Positions 50,901 through 64,000 of a stretch of 64,000 bases of DNA are shown here, piece by piece. The first letter of the stretch is position 1. Each line of letters starts with the position of its first letter. The translations under genes were made by a program, and so were the position numbers. The notes beneath the pieces were generated by a model that did not search any database, was not told where the DNA came from, and worked only from the letters and a program-made list of their open reading frames with translations. This DNA is from Onchocerca volvulus (Eukaryota > Nematoda > Chromadorea > Rhabditida > Onchocercidae), in contig HG738137.1 of assembly GCA_000499405.2 (NCBI GenBank), positions 19,802,603-19,866,602 of the forward strand, read 5' to 3'.

Positions 50901-51541
50901 TTGATTTTTTAGTATAACGAGTATATTTGTCTTGTCAACTGTTGAACACTGGCAATATTATGGGAAAAATGAATTTCGCTTCCCTTTGCACGCAAGATAG
51001 TATCCTATACAAAAAAAAAAAAAACTTAAAAACCTCGCTTCATTCGGAAGAGGTTAATCGAATGACTTCTCAAAAAATATCTCTTATCTAACTCAAATAT
51101 TGCAAAAAAACCCGTGCAACCTATCTTGCAAGAAGAACAGAATTCGTGTTCTGTGCATGTATAGCATCCATATTTTCCCACTGTACAGAAAAAGTTCCAT
51201 CACGCAACTTTTGTCTTCCCATTCATTACATTTGTGTGCTAATCAACAATATTCAGCATTTCCAATTCTTATGTTCGCAAAATGAGGACAAATCAACAAA
51301 TGAAAATCCAAATATTTCATAATTTGTGCTGGTATTAATTATAATTTTAATGGTGAACATGACTATCTAAGACTTGCAAAATTCCCGTTTTCAAAGGAAA
51401 AAAAAGCAGTCAAAAGTCAGCAACTGAAATTGTGAATAACGATAACGAAAGAAACATAGTGTTGCAGACATATTTTTAAAACAGCAAGAACTTTTCAAAC
51501 CATTAGTTGCATTCTACAATGTTGAAACTGCATAATGAACG

Positions 51542-51572
<31 letters not shown>

Positions 51573-52110
51573 TGATATATCACATCAAACGAGGAGTTGT
51601 ATTAAAAAAATAAAAGATCCAACAAAGATAGTTTTAAAACCGCAAGCAAGTTAACAGATTAAACAGTTTCAATCTCGAGGTAAAGTTTCAATCAATGTTC
51701 CACACTCCGTAGGATTTGTTAAAGGTATTTTTCCATCATATTTCAAGAAATGTTCTTGCGTACTGAAAAAAAAAAGAATATGTACTTTCTCAGATTAATA
51801 AAATATGTGGATGCAAAGGAGTATAATTTGTAACATTAAAAAGTTTTTTTAGAATTACTGCATAAAAACATAAACTGTAAAACAAATTGACTACATCAAA
51901 TATAAATATATGCATATATATGTCACACTGATAATAAACACTGACATCACAAATCAGTCGCTTTCAAAGCTACGGTACCCATGTCAACATATCAACATCT
52001 GAAAAAAATAATAGAAACAATGCTTGCGCTTGATAACATTCAAAATGCTTTCGATTTTGAAATAAAGATGACAAGTTTCCTCTTTGAGAAATCCTTTTTA
52101 TAAAGATAAA
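47940..52110. other. Intergenic, no firm gene
   Basis: About 4.2 kb of AT-rich sequence. Frames at 48370-48552, 49819-50016, 50190-50399 and 51100-51285 lack splice context and recognisable motifs. A run of 27 A lies at 51546-51572. Between 51680 and 51765 a minus-strand segment after TTTTTTCAG (HFLKYDGKIPLTNPTECGTL) could be a last exon of the CULT gene, but its phase does not match directly. Confidence 0.5.
51546..51572. repeat. Poly(A) tract
   Basis: 27 consecutive A on the plus strand. Confidence 0.9.
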
Positions 52111-52118
52111 AAGTGGTG

Positions 52119-53568
52119 TTATTTAAAATCCTTACATTCTTCACTGATTAAGTAATCTAACACAAGCCCAAAGAATGATTTATGTAACTTCACTTGGATA
52201 TTACCCGACTGAAAATACCTGAAATATAAGAATAAGGAATTTCAAATATTGTTCTCAATAAACACCAAATCAAGCTTCTCGTCAATAAAATAAAAAAAAA
52301 AAAAATGAAACGGCAGAACTAAGAAATAATACCATCCCAAATGAAAACCGCAGCTAGGGCACACACAAACGGTCCATTCATAATTTGGCCACCAAGTATC
52401 CGCACGGTAAGACTGTAAAACAATTATTTCTTTTTCTTCATGAATAAGTTTAATCAAGTAAAAGAATTCGAACTGAATATGAAAATGGATTTTCTCTAAA
52501 ATATTTTACTAAGAAAATTTGTGAAACAATTCTTAAGCATCTTAATATCACACTATTTAATATTATCCCAGAATAAACAGTTACAAAAAGCGATAAAAAG
52601 ATTAATGGTCTGCCTACTGTATGACAGGAGGATAGTATAGTTTGTGATGTTAGATTTCATCTGGTATTTCATTAGATTGTAGTATACATCAGCTTTTTAA
52701 TCCAACCAGTAAGATAATTGTTAGAATAAAAAAAAAACATGTCAAATGAAATAAAAAAGTCTTCAGGAACTTATTTTCATCTCTAGAAAACCAGTCGCTA
52801 GTATGCAAGAATAAAGTTTCTGGGTATGCTTACCTTACCTGCAAGTTTCAGTTCAGCAGCCGAAGCGGTTATCACATCAAATTTTTCAGCTGCAAAAACC
52901 AATTAATGAAAATTAATGACATATTTATTTCTTCAAAATATTGCAGAGCTTAGAGAAAATTTTCAAACAGTAGTCTAATGACCTTGCATTCTCATGATAT
53001 ACTTTGTAATCCAATTGTCCAACGATGATCACATTTAACTATTTGGTAAACTAAATCAATGGTTCTAAATTAACAACAAGAAGCACCTCTGTTTACTATC
53101 ACGGGATAAAGTGAAATGCGTATGGAATTATACTTGCTAATTCATACGTGAATCTGAAAAGAATTTAAACGTACGGACGGCATTTTCGAAGACTTGAACC
53201 AGCTGATTACGACCCAAAATAGTCATATTATATGAACGTAAGGCTTTTACACTTTTTTCATTGGTAAGTGTCGATCCTTCGACAATTTCATGCCCGCAAT
53301 TACGACAAAGTAGTGCCACAGGTACTGAAGAGTAACCATTTCACGTAAATTCCAGATTGTTCTAAGATCTCAAGCTGGAAACATCCTGAAGAATTAACTA
53401 CAGACTTAACCCTTCCCAAAATTCAGCAACAATCCACATGTGATGTGTTAAAAGTAAAGTAAACTCTAGAGATTAGAGCTAATTTTGAGATGTTTTCAAC
53501 GATGAAAATCGAATCATACCTGCCGGAGCAGTTAACATGAAACACCACATCAACCATAGTAGGTACAT
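52119..53568 (-). CDS. Secreted CULT-domain (cereblon thalidomide-binding-like) protein
   Basis: Five exons in phase: 53568-53520, 53324-53148, 52889-52834, 52412-52333 and 52218-52119, about 153 aa. Residues 1-16 are a signal peptide (MYLLWLMWCFMLTAPA). The rest is one CULT domain: LLCRNCGHEI (zinc Cys23 and Cys26), KFDVITASAAELKLAGK, WWPNYEW, CVCPSCGFHLGW (zinc Cys112 and Cys115), LHKSFFGLVLDYLI. Trp101, Trp107 and Trp121 have the spacing of human cereblon Trp380/386/400, the cage that binds the glutarimide ring. No Lon-like domain is present, so it is not cereblon itself. Secreted single-domain CULT proteins are a known, poorly understood branch of the family. The exon 3 donor is duplicated (GTAAGGTAAGC), and only the second copy is in frame. 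The end is provisional: a GTAAGG near the stop could lead to another exon. Confidence 0.85.
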
Positions 53569-53569
53569 A

Positions 53570-55150
53570 TATTTATGATAAACCTGAAATTAGTCACCAT
53601 ATTACCAGTTATACCCTTGAAGAACCTCACAACCCGGTTAGCAACATCTACCCGACACATCTGATGGACACTCACCATTCAAACAAATCAGCGAGGGGAG
53701 CGAAATGAAAATGACGATCCGATGAAGCCATGAAATGATGTAGATTGATTTCAGATTAAATACCATTCGAAGGTTTGTGAGGAAATTTTTATTGGTTTGA
53801 AGTACCACATTTAAAGATACTTATCAGAAAATTAGTGAAGTATTTAAATCATGTCGACTCATTTTTCTGATTCAATCAGAGCAAAGAGAATTCTATATTT
53901 TTTACAGTCTTTTAGCTGCAAATAATTGTCATATGTAAATTTCATCATTGATTAATTGAAAAGACCATTTAACTATTTAAATTTAAATATACCACACAGT
54001 GAAAAATGCTTTTATGTCATTGTTTCTTGTTATTATAATTTATCTATATATTCCTCAACTTCTAATAATTCTCGCTATTTTAATAATCTTATCAGACACT
54101 GCTTTTTGATTTTTGATATGCTACTGCCTTATTCATATTTTCAGCGCTTAATTTAAATCTCATGGATTTTTAACTTCTGCAGAAATCTTGTTGTCCTTGA
54201 TTATAATCCGCACTAAATGTTTGCTTTGAGTGATGAAATTCGTTGCATGCGTGGAAGTCATAATAAGGTAAATTTACGAAATTAATTTTTGCTGTTAATT
54301 TTTACGAAATTAATAATTTCTTATTTTGACTTCGACATTGAGAATGACTGTTTCCGATGAACACCGTCACTTGTACTTATCTAAATATTTTTGACAAGTT
54401 AATATTTCTACTTTGTTCTCCGTAAATTCTGATTTCCCGATAGAAAGAAATGAATAATGAGTTAGGTAAGAAAAGGAAATGTAATTCATTCACTATTAAC
54501 ATCGTTATATTCATAAAATGCTGATATATTAACATTTCTGGTGTGTCTGTATGATAAGTTTATTTACATAAACTAATTTAATTGCTTGCAACTGCATGAA
54601 ATGTGATTTGAATGAAATCACATCAAGCAATTGTGGCTTTTATGCCAACGAAATATCTGAATGAAATAGAGTATTGGAATACTTTAAATTAAGCGCTAAT
54701 AATACAAAGGAAGTAAAGTGCTGGATCTATTGGAAAAAGCCGAAGATACGACGAAATATTCAAAGTATTGTGTATAGTTGAAATTAGCAATATTTTTCAG
54801 GCAATTGAGTCACTTATCCATATCTCGGCACAGAAGAGCTTGTTCTCTCATCTTCCGATCTGCTAATAGAGCTCATAGCTTGTCTAAAAGATATTGTTTG
54901 GAATGTTGTAAATCGCCGCTTACTACAAGACTAAACGATTATCGATATAAAAAGGAGCTTCTAGCGGTCAGTTGATCGAATCAATACGTAGCAGTTCTTC
55001 TTTCATCGATTTATCAACTTTTATCCCAATTTTTATCAAACATATCGTAGATTGTTATCCTATCCAATTATCGCCTTTTTTTGATATTCGTCTATAAATT
55101 ATATTGTAACGTAGTTGCGGCGCTAAATTACGTTATAATAAGGCAGTTAT
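53570..55150. other. Intergenic, no firm gene
   Basis: AT-rich. A hairpin-prone block at 54580-54632 contains outer arms AATTGCTTG/CAAGCAATT and inner arms ATGTGATTT/AAATCACAT. A 65-codon frame at 54778-54975 follows TTTTTCAG (SHLSISRHRRACSLIFRSAN) but matches nothing I know. Confidence 0.5.
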
Positions 55151-57230
55151 CACACAATAAATACACTAACTCCGAGAATTCTTTAGTTTTTTAAAAATTT
55201 TACCTAAATCCTTTGTACTTTCACGACAAATTTTGTTGCCACGACCCGAAATGTCATTCATGATATTAGCAAGAGCTCTCCCGAAGGAAAAGACCTTGAA
55301 ACTCCTTTAACGAAATGAAAGAAATGGATTGGAAACCAATCAACAACATAAAGAAACGATGAATAATGTGAATAATGTCGAAAAAGATCAAAATAATTTT
55401 AACATACAAATATATTCAAATAATCAAAATATTATGTTGTAAAAATATTTCTCGTGACTAAGGTTAAAGTTAAAAAAAAATCACTCAAGACGAACATAAA
55501 TGAGTGCTATCATACCTAATATAATTCTTATCTTTGTTTGCGATTATCAAGCTTTATCTTCAATTGTAAATAGTGGGAACTAGAATTAATTCAGAAAGTA
55601 ATGCAAATGCTTCAGATCTTATAACGATCTTATGATAAAAAAACATTCACTATAAAGGGATTGCTACCAATTGGCGAAAATTTTTAAACTCGAAATAATT
55701 TGGATAACGCGGTGAGCTGGACTTCTTCAATTCTCATCTAACATAAATCCATCATCAATCAGTCTCATAGAAAATGTCCCTATTATTCTCCAAACAAATA
55801 TCTCGGTTATCAACAATCAAGAAGAAAACTCTATATTCCAACTTCTGAGCGATATTCTTATCAACTATCTTAATCAATTAGACATCCATAAACTCTCTAT
55901 CAGCTCTCCATCAAAGGTATTATTCCTTGAATAATTATTATTCATTATAATTCATCAAGATTCATGACATACAATACAAAAATCGAAAGACGATAATTAT
56001 GAAAAAATAAAAAAATTGAATTATATCTTGGGAACTCGTAAACATCAACGATAAATGGCTGGATTTCCAGCAAAATACGTCATCACAAAAACAAAAAGAA
56101 AATATGCAGACATGGTAGAAAACAATTAAGGAAACGGAACTTAATAAATGAAAGTGAAGAAGTTTTGTTAATCTTGGCCAGATAAACTGCAATCGAACAC
56201 ATACGAAGTAAAACAAAGAGAGCCCCCAAATCTAATGAATCAAACAGAAATGACCGAGACAATTCGCCAAACAACGACAGTAAATTTGCCCCAACTATCA
56301 CTAATAGTCTTCAGTGGAAATTCTCAAGAATGGAGGGAATTTTGGAGCAACTTTGAGGCAGTCGTACATAAGCAAGATTTTCCGAACATACAGAAGCTTA
56401 ACTATTCGCTTTCCTGTTTGAAAGAAGAAGCCTCAAGAGCAGTATTTGGATACGATATCGCGTCGGAAAATTACAGCATTATTAGCAATTATTAATGGAA
56501 GAATTGGCAGCACATCGACGATTAAGAATTCGCTGCATAGCGAATTTCAAGACATCAGAAGCAATGACCGAGATTGGATAAAGTTTTCCGACAATTAGAA
56601 ACCATAAGAGGAAACTTAGATCACTCGAATATGCAAATAACTATCAAGAGAAAATTATCCGGTGGATTTTAATGAAGGTATATCAGCAAAAAGACTATTC
56701 TCGATCAACCGATAAATCCAGAAGCTACCTGAGAAAAATAGTAAGAACTGAGGAAAGCGTTATTCAAATTCAAACAGGCAACTCCGGATTCGAGAAGAAA
56801 CCAATGCACACAAAAAGAAATCGAAAATTCCGGGAGACAGAAATGGGAAAATCCTCAGTTCTAGCCGTAGCACAGTGGCAGAAATCAAACGACAACATCC
56901 ACGAAAGAAATCGAAAAAAGAGCATTTGGAGTCAACCAGATCAGTATCTTCAACGGGTCCAATGATTTCAGCAGTAGTCTCAATAGGATCAGCATTAACG
57001 GCAATTCAATCCTAATTCAACTTCAAAGACGGTTTCGATAGCACGAACGACAATTCAGCAGGCTTAACAGCAGTGATGAAACGAGAAGAGAACGACAGTC
57101 ACAAAAGGAAAGTGCGGCAACGTATTGAACATTTAAACGACTGTTCGTATCTTTTATATTTACTGTGTACTGTTCATTTAATCTTTACTACTGTTGTATA
57201 AGCGCGATATTGTTTGTAATATCACAATAT
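55150..57230 (+). mobile_element. BEL/Pao-type LTR retrotransposon remnant
   Basis: The call rests on a gag-like segment at 56235-56965. It reads LPQLSLIVFSGNSQEWREFW, then SNFEAVVHKQDFPNIQKLNY and LSCLKEEASRAVFGYDIASE, typical of the DUF1759 region at the start of BEL/Pao polyproteins. It continues in other frames with RQLETIRGNLDHSNMQI and LRKIVRTEESV. Stops and frameshifts occur within 250 bp. No protease, reverse transcriptase, RNase H or integrase was seen, so the element is internally deleted. The outer limits are guesses: about 55100-55230 and about 57060-57230 have a different composition and could hold LTR pieces, but no direct repeat pair was found by eye. Confidence 0.6.
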
Positions 57231-57234
57231 CAAG

Positions 57235-60200
57235 GAAAACCAATCTTCAATCCAACCAGACTACAAACCAAACTACAAACAATTTCCCCAACAGGTTCAT
57301 TTTTTAGTTTTTTTCTATTCAGGATCTAACATGAATACATGATATACACTTTGAAATCAGAATATCTACATGTAAATTGAATCTAAATAATTCTTTGCTG
57401 AAAGCATTTTCTCCAAACCATAAGAATTTTGAAGATTCGATCAAAATTAATTCATATTCACTCGTTTTTTGTCTCTTGCTGGTATCTGGATGGCTTAGAT
57501 ACCAAGAAAATGACAGTATTATATCGTTTCCAAGTGAATACTTAATAAAATTTGGATATAAAAATCATTTAAATTCTTTTATTTTCATCAAATTTCTGTT
57601 TTTATTGCTTTAAATGTAAATCAATTCAGAAATATGGTCTATATTTTTGAATATACCAAAAAAGCATGCTTTTCTACTTCCTCTAGGCCTATATTTATGC
57701 GTCAGTATTCCCCATTAGAAATTATTTGTTGCTGGCAATTTCTTGAAATTTGAAAGTTATGTTTTGTTATTCTTTTCATGAGAGAATCAAGAGAAAAAAC
57801 CAACTTAAATAATTTGAAAAAAACTGAAAGAAGAAAGTGACAAAAGAGTTATCCCGGAAAATCGATTAAAGAGTGGATAGAAATTAATATGAATGAAAAA
57901 TGGGAAAGAAGAGATGAGCAACGTTCACAACGAAATATTACGTTGTTAATATAAGCATTCTTTGAAAGTCATTGTCTTTTGTCAAGAAAAAAAAAAATTA
58001 AGTAAAAATTGAGGTCGCAAAAAATTTGTTTCTGAGAAATAGAAAACATTTAACTATAGAAAATACTGAGCGGATTGAATAGAAAACGAGTTTTTCTTGC
58101 GAAAATATGCGACAAGTCATACTTTCAATAGTTCTCATTTATTTTATGAAGTGATTTTTTGCTTCGATAATGAAGATAGTCGAAAATATGGAGATTCCAT
58201 GCTTCAAAAGCTTAAGTAGATAAAAAAAAAACACGTTTATGAGGCCATTCTTAGCTATCCTTAAGTCATCAATATTTTAAATTATAAATTAACAATCCAT
58301 AAACTATTGCGAGGTGCAATTTTTCCATCTCTTAAAAGCCGAGAAATCATACTGAATAAATGAGATAACTGTTATGAATTCCTCTTATATTTAATAAATT
58401 GTAAGGGACTGCTTGGAAGGCAACTAAGTTTACTTGTTCATTTCTGAATCTTCAATGACAGTAAAGGAGTAACAGTATCCAGCTGATAACATATTAATAT
58501 TATTCATTGCAAACTGTTTGATAAATGTGAAGCACAAATGGTTTCAGAAAAGTGTTATTCCAACAGAGGTATTTGTTTGATGCAAAGAAAAAAAAGTAGC
58601 ATGAGAATGGAAACATCAAAAATCAGAAATTGAGTAGATAAAAGACAAGATGACTCACTGCAAAACTTATCTCTAATCTTTTTTTGCCATCGTGTCGTAT
58701 CTCCTGTCTATGCAATATTTTATTCATTTATGAGGTAATCGATTCTCTTTAAATTGGTAATATTTTGCGTGATTTCGAACATAAATCAGTGAGGAAGTTG
58801 GCTAAAGATTCATTTGTAATGTAATAATTAGGAAAATCAATTGTGCAATTGTAGAGCTGAGTTGTATTGAATGGCCAACAGCAGTTATAATTTGTGAGTG
58901 ATGTGAATGGTTTCAAAAAATGAAAAAAAAGCACGGTGACATTCATGATTAATAACAATAGTGAGTACAAAAAGGGTGAAAAGGGTAAAATGTACTGGCA
59001 ATTTTTTATCGCGCAAATAGATAGATATCTTGGAAACCGGTTCATTGATCAATCAGTCGTTATTGTAGTTTTGATTTGTGTCGCGAGATGGAGCAAGAGA
59101 GGTTCACGGTGATGGAAACGGAAAGGATGTGGGAGGAGGTACTACAACGGACCGTTTTTTCCGCAACTGCTCCAGTAGTCAGTGCGGTAGGGATGTGAAG
59201 ATATAGGCAGATATGAGGCACAGTCATCATTGTCAACGTTGTCAACTGCTGTCATCATTATAGTGTCCTAATCGTTGTCATCAACATCTTCATTTCTGCC
59301 GTTTTCGTCCAATATCATCAATTAGATAAAGCTGATAGAATCTTGATTAGGTAAACTGCTCGAATCTCCAGGCTTCATTCTTTCTACAGTAAATGCATAG
59401 CATATTCTTGCTGAAGTATCTTCCTGACTACTGATCTACAATCACATATTTGCTGTCATATGACCCGATCCTATGCTCTTCTGTCAACAAATCAGACAGT
59501 ACCATATCAAACTTCAGAATAAAGATCCGATGGCAATGTCACCGATAAAACGATCGCAAGGACAGTACCGGCAATAGATTTTGGTCTGTCCATTAAAGCA
59601 TCAACCCTCAGCTGTTCTCTTTATTTTCGTCTATTTTCTGTCATCGATATACTACTATTCATTACTGCTCAAACGCTAATTAAACATTGTTGGCTCTATA
59701 AAACATCTCTGAAATCAGTAGTGTCCGTGACCTTTGACCTTTCATTTTTCTCTGTATGACCTTCTTTTGCAACACTCATACGATACAAAAGCATTGCGTA
59801 CTGAAAATACGGTTCTTGCAGATTGCATTAAAATTTTGCACATATGTTTATTTTATTATTATTCGCTCATTTACAAGGTTTGTTACAATTTCGAATTTTT
59901 GAGACGAAATCTTTGAACCTCTCTAAGATATTGCGATTGTATTTGTAGTTATTGATTTCATCAAAAGTTTCAATTTTGAGACACATTTCTATTTTCACAA
60001 CTTTTAAACTACACCTTCTGAAATTCTCTTTGGATTTATTCTGCCAACATTTCTCAGTTTTCACAATTTTACTAGATAAATAAAGGATCTGCCTGATTAG
60101 GGATTGAAAAATGGTAAGAATCGACTGATTGTTCTCAAACTGTGAAAGAATTTTAATTATATATTTTGCCATTAAATAGAAAGTGGTAATTTGAAAAATA

Positions 60201-63200
60201 ATAATTTTATGAGGATTTTAGTTTCGCATAAATTATATGCATTTCGAAAAAATTTAAAGATGGTTTCAAAGCTTATGTGACCCTTTGAAGATTCGAACAA
60301 TATTTCATTTCGGCTGAAAAATTCAGAAATAAAAAATGTGTAATTTTTTGAAATAGTTGCAAATTCTTGAATCTATTTAAAAATATTCGACTTATTATAA
60401 AAATTAGATACATACAATTATACAAATTTCATGGTATTTTTAAGATATCAATGCATAAGTTGTTAGCAATTTTTTTAAATTAAAATTTAAGTGGACTGTA
60501 AGTATTATGAAATGATAGTTAGAATCTCAACAATTATCAAATAACGGGAAATTTTTCTGAAATTGAAATCCTGAAATATTAATGATTTTATTGTAAATTT
60601 GATGAACACAATCAATCTAACTCTTTTTATTGACATCGCGAAAACTCGTCAATTCAGCCAAAGCTATTTATTTTATAATTTTTATCTTAGTTTAAAGGAT
60701 AGACTAACTGTACTCTTTTGGTGAGCTTATATTTTCTCAACGAAACTGAAGACAAGTTAAGTGACTCTTGTCAATATTCAAATGAAGTATAGCCTCTAGT
60801 GAGTGAGCAAACAAATAGCTGATTTTAGTTTATTCCGTGAGTGACCTCTCAAAACTTCATTGGATTACTCATCGGTCAATCCTTCATTCTCATATCATCA
60901 TTTTCTTTCTACTGCTTTTGAAACTGAAAAAATAGTACTGTATTTATCGTTGAAACAGTAAGTAAGAATATGTAAAGCTCAATAACTTTCGAACATCAGA
61001 ATCAATTTGCACATATTTAAAGAGAATTAAATCTGAAATGTGTAATAATTTGTGAAGTTTCAAGAATTTTCGAGGAAGACAAACTTCTGTGTAGTGAGAA
61101 AAAATTGATTACTATTGCTCTAAAGCATGAGTTCATAAAAGAAGGCTATCAGCATTAGGTCCTGGAAGTTGATAAAATTTATATCATCATTCTTTTATAC
61201 TTTTATATTGAAATATGGTAATTACCAACAATAATTAAAAGTGGAATGAAAATAATGTCCCAGATCAATTTGTGTTTAAAATTTACGATTAACTCTCGCT
61301 TACTGTATTTTCTGTGCACATTGGAGGAAATCATTATTTAATGAAATAGAAGAATTAAGAAGAGTGCTTAATTATCGTCATCTGTTTCAAACTATAGAAA
61401 AATTATAAAAAATATTCGATGTGTACATTAATTTAGAGAGTTTCCGTGTTAAATTCTTCAACCGCACAAGCAAGAAGTTCCAGTTTAAATCTATTATCCA
61501 TAGCTACATGGGAAAATACTAAAATTTCATTTCAATGTTATTAATTTTTTTAGTTTATGATGTGTAAATGCTTAAACGATTGAAATCGTAAATCATTCGG
61601 GTATCATTATTGATTGATAAGTTTAAACTGAGACATTTCTAATATTCCGGTATTTGGACAATATTTTTGCTAGCTTTTTTGTTAGCGCAGAGAAAATCCA
61701 TAATTGTCTTATTTGATAGTGTGATAGTTTTAATAGCAAAAACTTGAGGACACTAGCGATATCCACAAAATCTTCAAGTAGCATTATCGAATTCGCTTCA
61801 AATTGCATTTTCTGAATTGTCATCATCTATCGATAAAATTTTATCTGCTGTAGTATTCCGTTTTAATTCGGAAAATTTTTCAATGTATCCTTGATGCACA
61901 TTATTCAAAATGCCTAGATTCAAGTAGTTTAGAAAATGTACTTTAATCCGGATAATAGGTACTGTCATACAATACCAACAACTATTATCTGAAGTGAACA
62001 ATACGAAAATTGGCAATTACTTGCACAGAACGATTAATCGGTCATTTAAAGCGAAGAAACTAACGAATTTTGTTTATGTCCTATGTCTGTTCATTCAATG
62101 TACAAAACTGTCTGTTAGTATGTACATATCGAATAGATTTCAAATACGAACAAATGATTTTTGGAAATGATTTTTCCCATTCTCCTGCTCTTTTATTAGA
62201 AATCATAAAATTTCGAATTAAAAAAGTGCAACACTGTTCATCCATTGCTGATGATTTGAAGTAATTGTTACTTAAAAATTTGATTCATAAATAAATTCAT
62301 TGAAACGTTCATCGTATATATTCCCTTTTCCTTGACTTATTCTCCGAACTGAGCTATACATTCAAGGACTGATTCCATCCGTAAACAAATGCGTCTCTTG
62401 ATTTAGACATAATTGTTTGCAGTTCTCATTATACACTTCTACTTCTGATCATTAATTAATCCATTCATTCACTCACAGTTTAGAAACAAAGTCACATATA
62501 ATAAATTTACTTCTTCACTCATTTCGCAAAAGAATGAAATGTAACAAATCGATTGTTTAAGTCGATTGGAAATAGGATTTTACTTCGTATTTCTTAGATT
62601 ACTGAAAATAGAAATGTCCGCTTGGAGAATCGGGAATCGAGAATCAACAATCACGTTGTATTACCTTCTTCAAGGCATCGGTTGTCATTGGTAGATGAGA
62701 ATACATCATAGATTGAGAGGTGTGGAATGGAAATTATCTGGAATTATGCGGATTTGAGAATAAATTTAATTAATTAGAGCGAATTGACTAATGAATATAA
62801 AACTATGACAAAAAAATGGACGAAGATAGAGATGAGATGCCAGTAATATATTTCGAAAAATATGTTCTTGATAGTTATAGTATAGTCTTGTAATTTTTTT
62901 CGAGAGTTCCTAGCAAATTAATTAGTCACTTCAACTCCATAATTTCAAATTTTTTACTTTTTTGATTGAAGTAACATTCAATGGATTCGTATCTTTCTTG
63001 ATTTTATCTCAAATTTCCTTGCCAAAATAATTCTAATAATCTGTAACTTTTGACCATAACGGACATCCAAGGCCTTTTTTCCTTCAATTTTCGTCGTGAC
63101 AAGCAGTAGGATGCTGACTCTTTCTGAGACTGAAAAAGTGACATTGGAGTTTCTTCCTTACTATTCGCATTCAGTCATGAATAACTGTCGAAATTTTTGA

Positions 63201-64000
63201 TTATTGTAAAAATATTTTTTCCTGTAGTGATTAATGACATGATTACTAAATTTCACTCAACGAAAAGGCAGGAAAAGAAAAGTCTGCAAAAAATATCAAT
63301 CAAATTTGGTCCTCACATTTCTTGGTATCTAATCATTTGATAAAATTATGTTACAAATAAACTGAGAATGAATAAAAGAAATTAAATTGGATAAATAAAT
63401 AACATTTCATTGATTTCCTTTATTCCTTCATCACTTTGGTCATCTGTTGCGATCAAGGTATGACAAATGGAAGAGAGGAATGGAATGAATCTCTAGGCAA
63501 GAATGAAGTGAAACAAGTTGAATAAGAAGGAGATGAGGAGATGAAGAGTTGAAAAGGAGTTTTTGAAAAGAAGTGAAAGAGCTGAGTTAAGAAGGAGATT
63601 ATGATCGGATTTGATGGGGCATTAACAATCTTTATTGTAGCAGGAATGCATTTTGATACATTATATTTGTGAACATTTTAAGCTTTCTTAGAATCAGTAA
63701 TCGTCTTACCATATTGAAATATTTGGCATAATTTCCTTCAGAATTTCCCATGACGCAGAATATAGCAGAAATGGATGAAAAAAGATTAGTGCTATAAGTT
63801 ATGGAAATAAACTTTTGTGTCACTAAATTCTAACAGTAGGATGCTGTCCATTAAAAAGTCAATTACGCAAATATCATTGTATCAAATTAGAAATGATTTC
63901 AAAAATTATATTTGAAAATGAAATGAATATAGAGGAAACACTCATTTTTTGACATTTTGTGAAAGCAACAAATTGCTCCATATTGAGTTTCAACTTCAAA
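57235..64000. other. Long stretch without a supported gene
   Basis: About 6.8 kb, mostly AT-rich. The block 59070-59300 is richer in G and C and contains a 36-codon plus frame from 59087 (MEQERFTVMETERMWEEVLQ); it could be the 5' end of a gene but no second exon was found. About 63440-63600 is strongly purine-rich (GAAGGAGATGAGGAGATGAAGAG-like). Other frames are AT-driven and lack splice context. Confidence 0.5.

Noticed and set aside
1..64000. CRISPR arrays, tRNA, rRNA or spliced-leader RNA genes
   Set aside because: No regular repeat-spacer array, no cloverleaf with conserved boxes, and no SL1-like sequence was seen on either strand.

Overview
The window is about 70% AT nuclear DNA from a nematode, most likely a filarial (onchocercid) species. 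The genes are cut into short exons with GT donors and TTTCAG-type acceptors. The families are typical of nematodes: a CEH-18-type POU factor, a secreted DB-module protein, an SCP/TAPS (VAL) protein with ShKT domains, and secreted carbonic anhydrase. A degraded piece of alphaproteobacterial DNA (exoD followed by cysS) looks like an old Wolbachia-to-nucleus transfer, which also fits a filarial host. I rebuilt the exons by eye from splice consensus, reading phase and family conservation. No transcript data were available.

Layout. 0.4-6.8 kb (+): POU-homeodomain gene of the ceh-18 type. 9.0-9.3 kb (+): weak small gene. 11.5-9.9 kb (-): secreted two-DB-module protein. 11.7-13.3 kb (+): weak candidate gene. 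13.4-14.6 kb: bacterial exoD (two copies) and the 5' part of cysS. 14.6-15.7 kb: remnant of a Helitron Rep/helicase. 15.7-21.6 kb: nothing firm. 21.7-25.2 kb (+): SCP/TAPS protein with two ShKT domains. 27.2-28.0 kb (+): small single-pass membrane protein. 33.0-28.7 kb (-): secreted alpha-carbonic anhydrase, with a microRNA-like hairpin just upstream. 43.0-39.9 kb (-): short oxysterol-binding-protein-related protein (ORP). 43.9-45.3 kb (+): small membrane protein. 46.3-47.9 kb (+): two-TM protein. 53.6-52.1 kb (-): secreted CULT-domain (cereblon-like) protein. 55.2-57.2 kb: BEL/Pao retrotransposon remnant. 57.2-64 kb: nothing firm.

There is no obvious shared pathway. Several products are secreted or cell-surface proteins (DB module, SCP/ShKT, carbonic anhydrase, CULT), as is common in parasitic nematodes. 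The most unusual items are the bacterial insert joined to Helitron debris, the secreted CULT protein with an intact tri-tryptophan cage, the hairpin next to the carbonic anhydrase start, and the SCP protein whose second ShKT domain has lost two cysteines.
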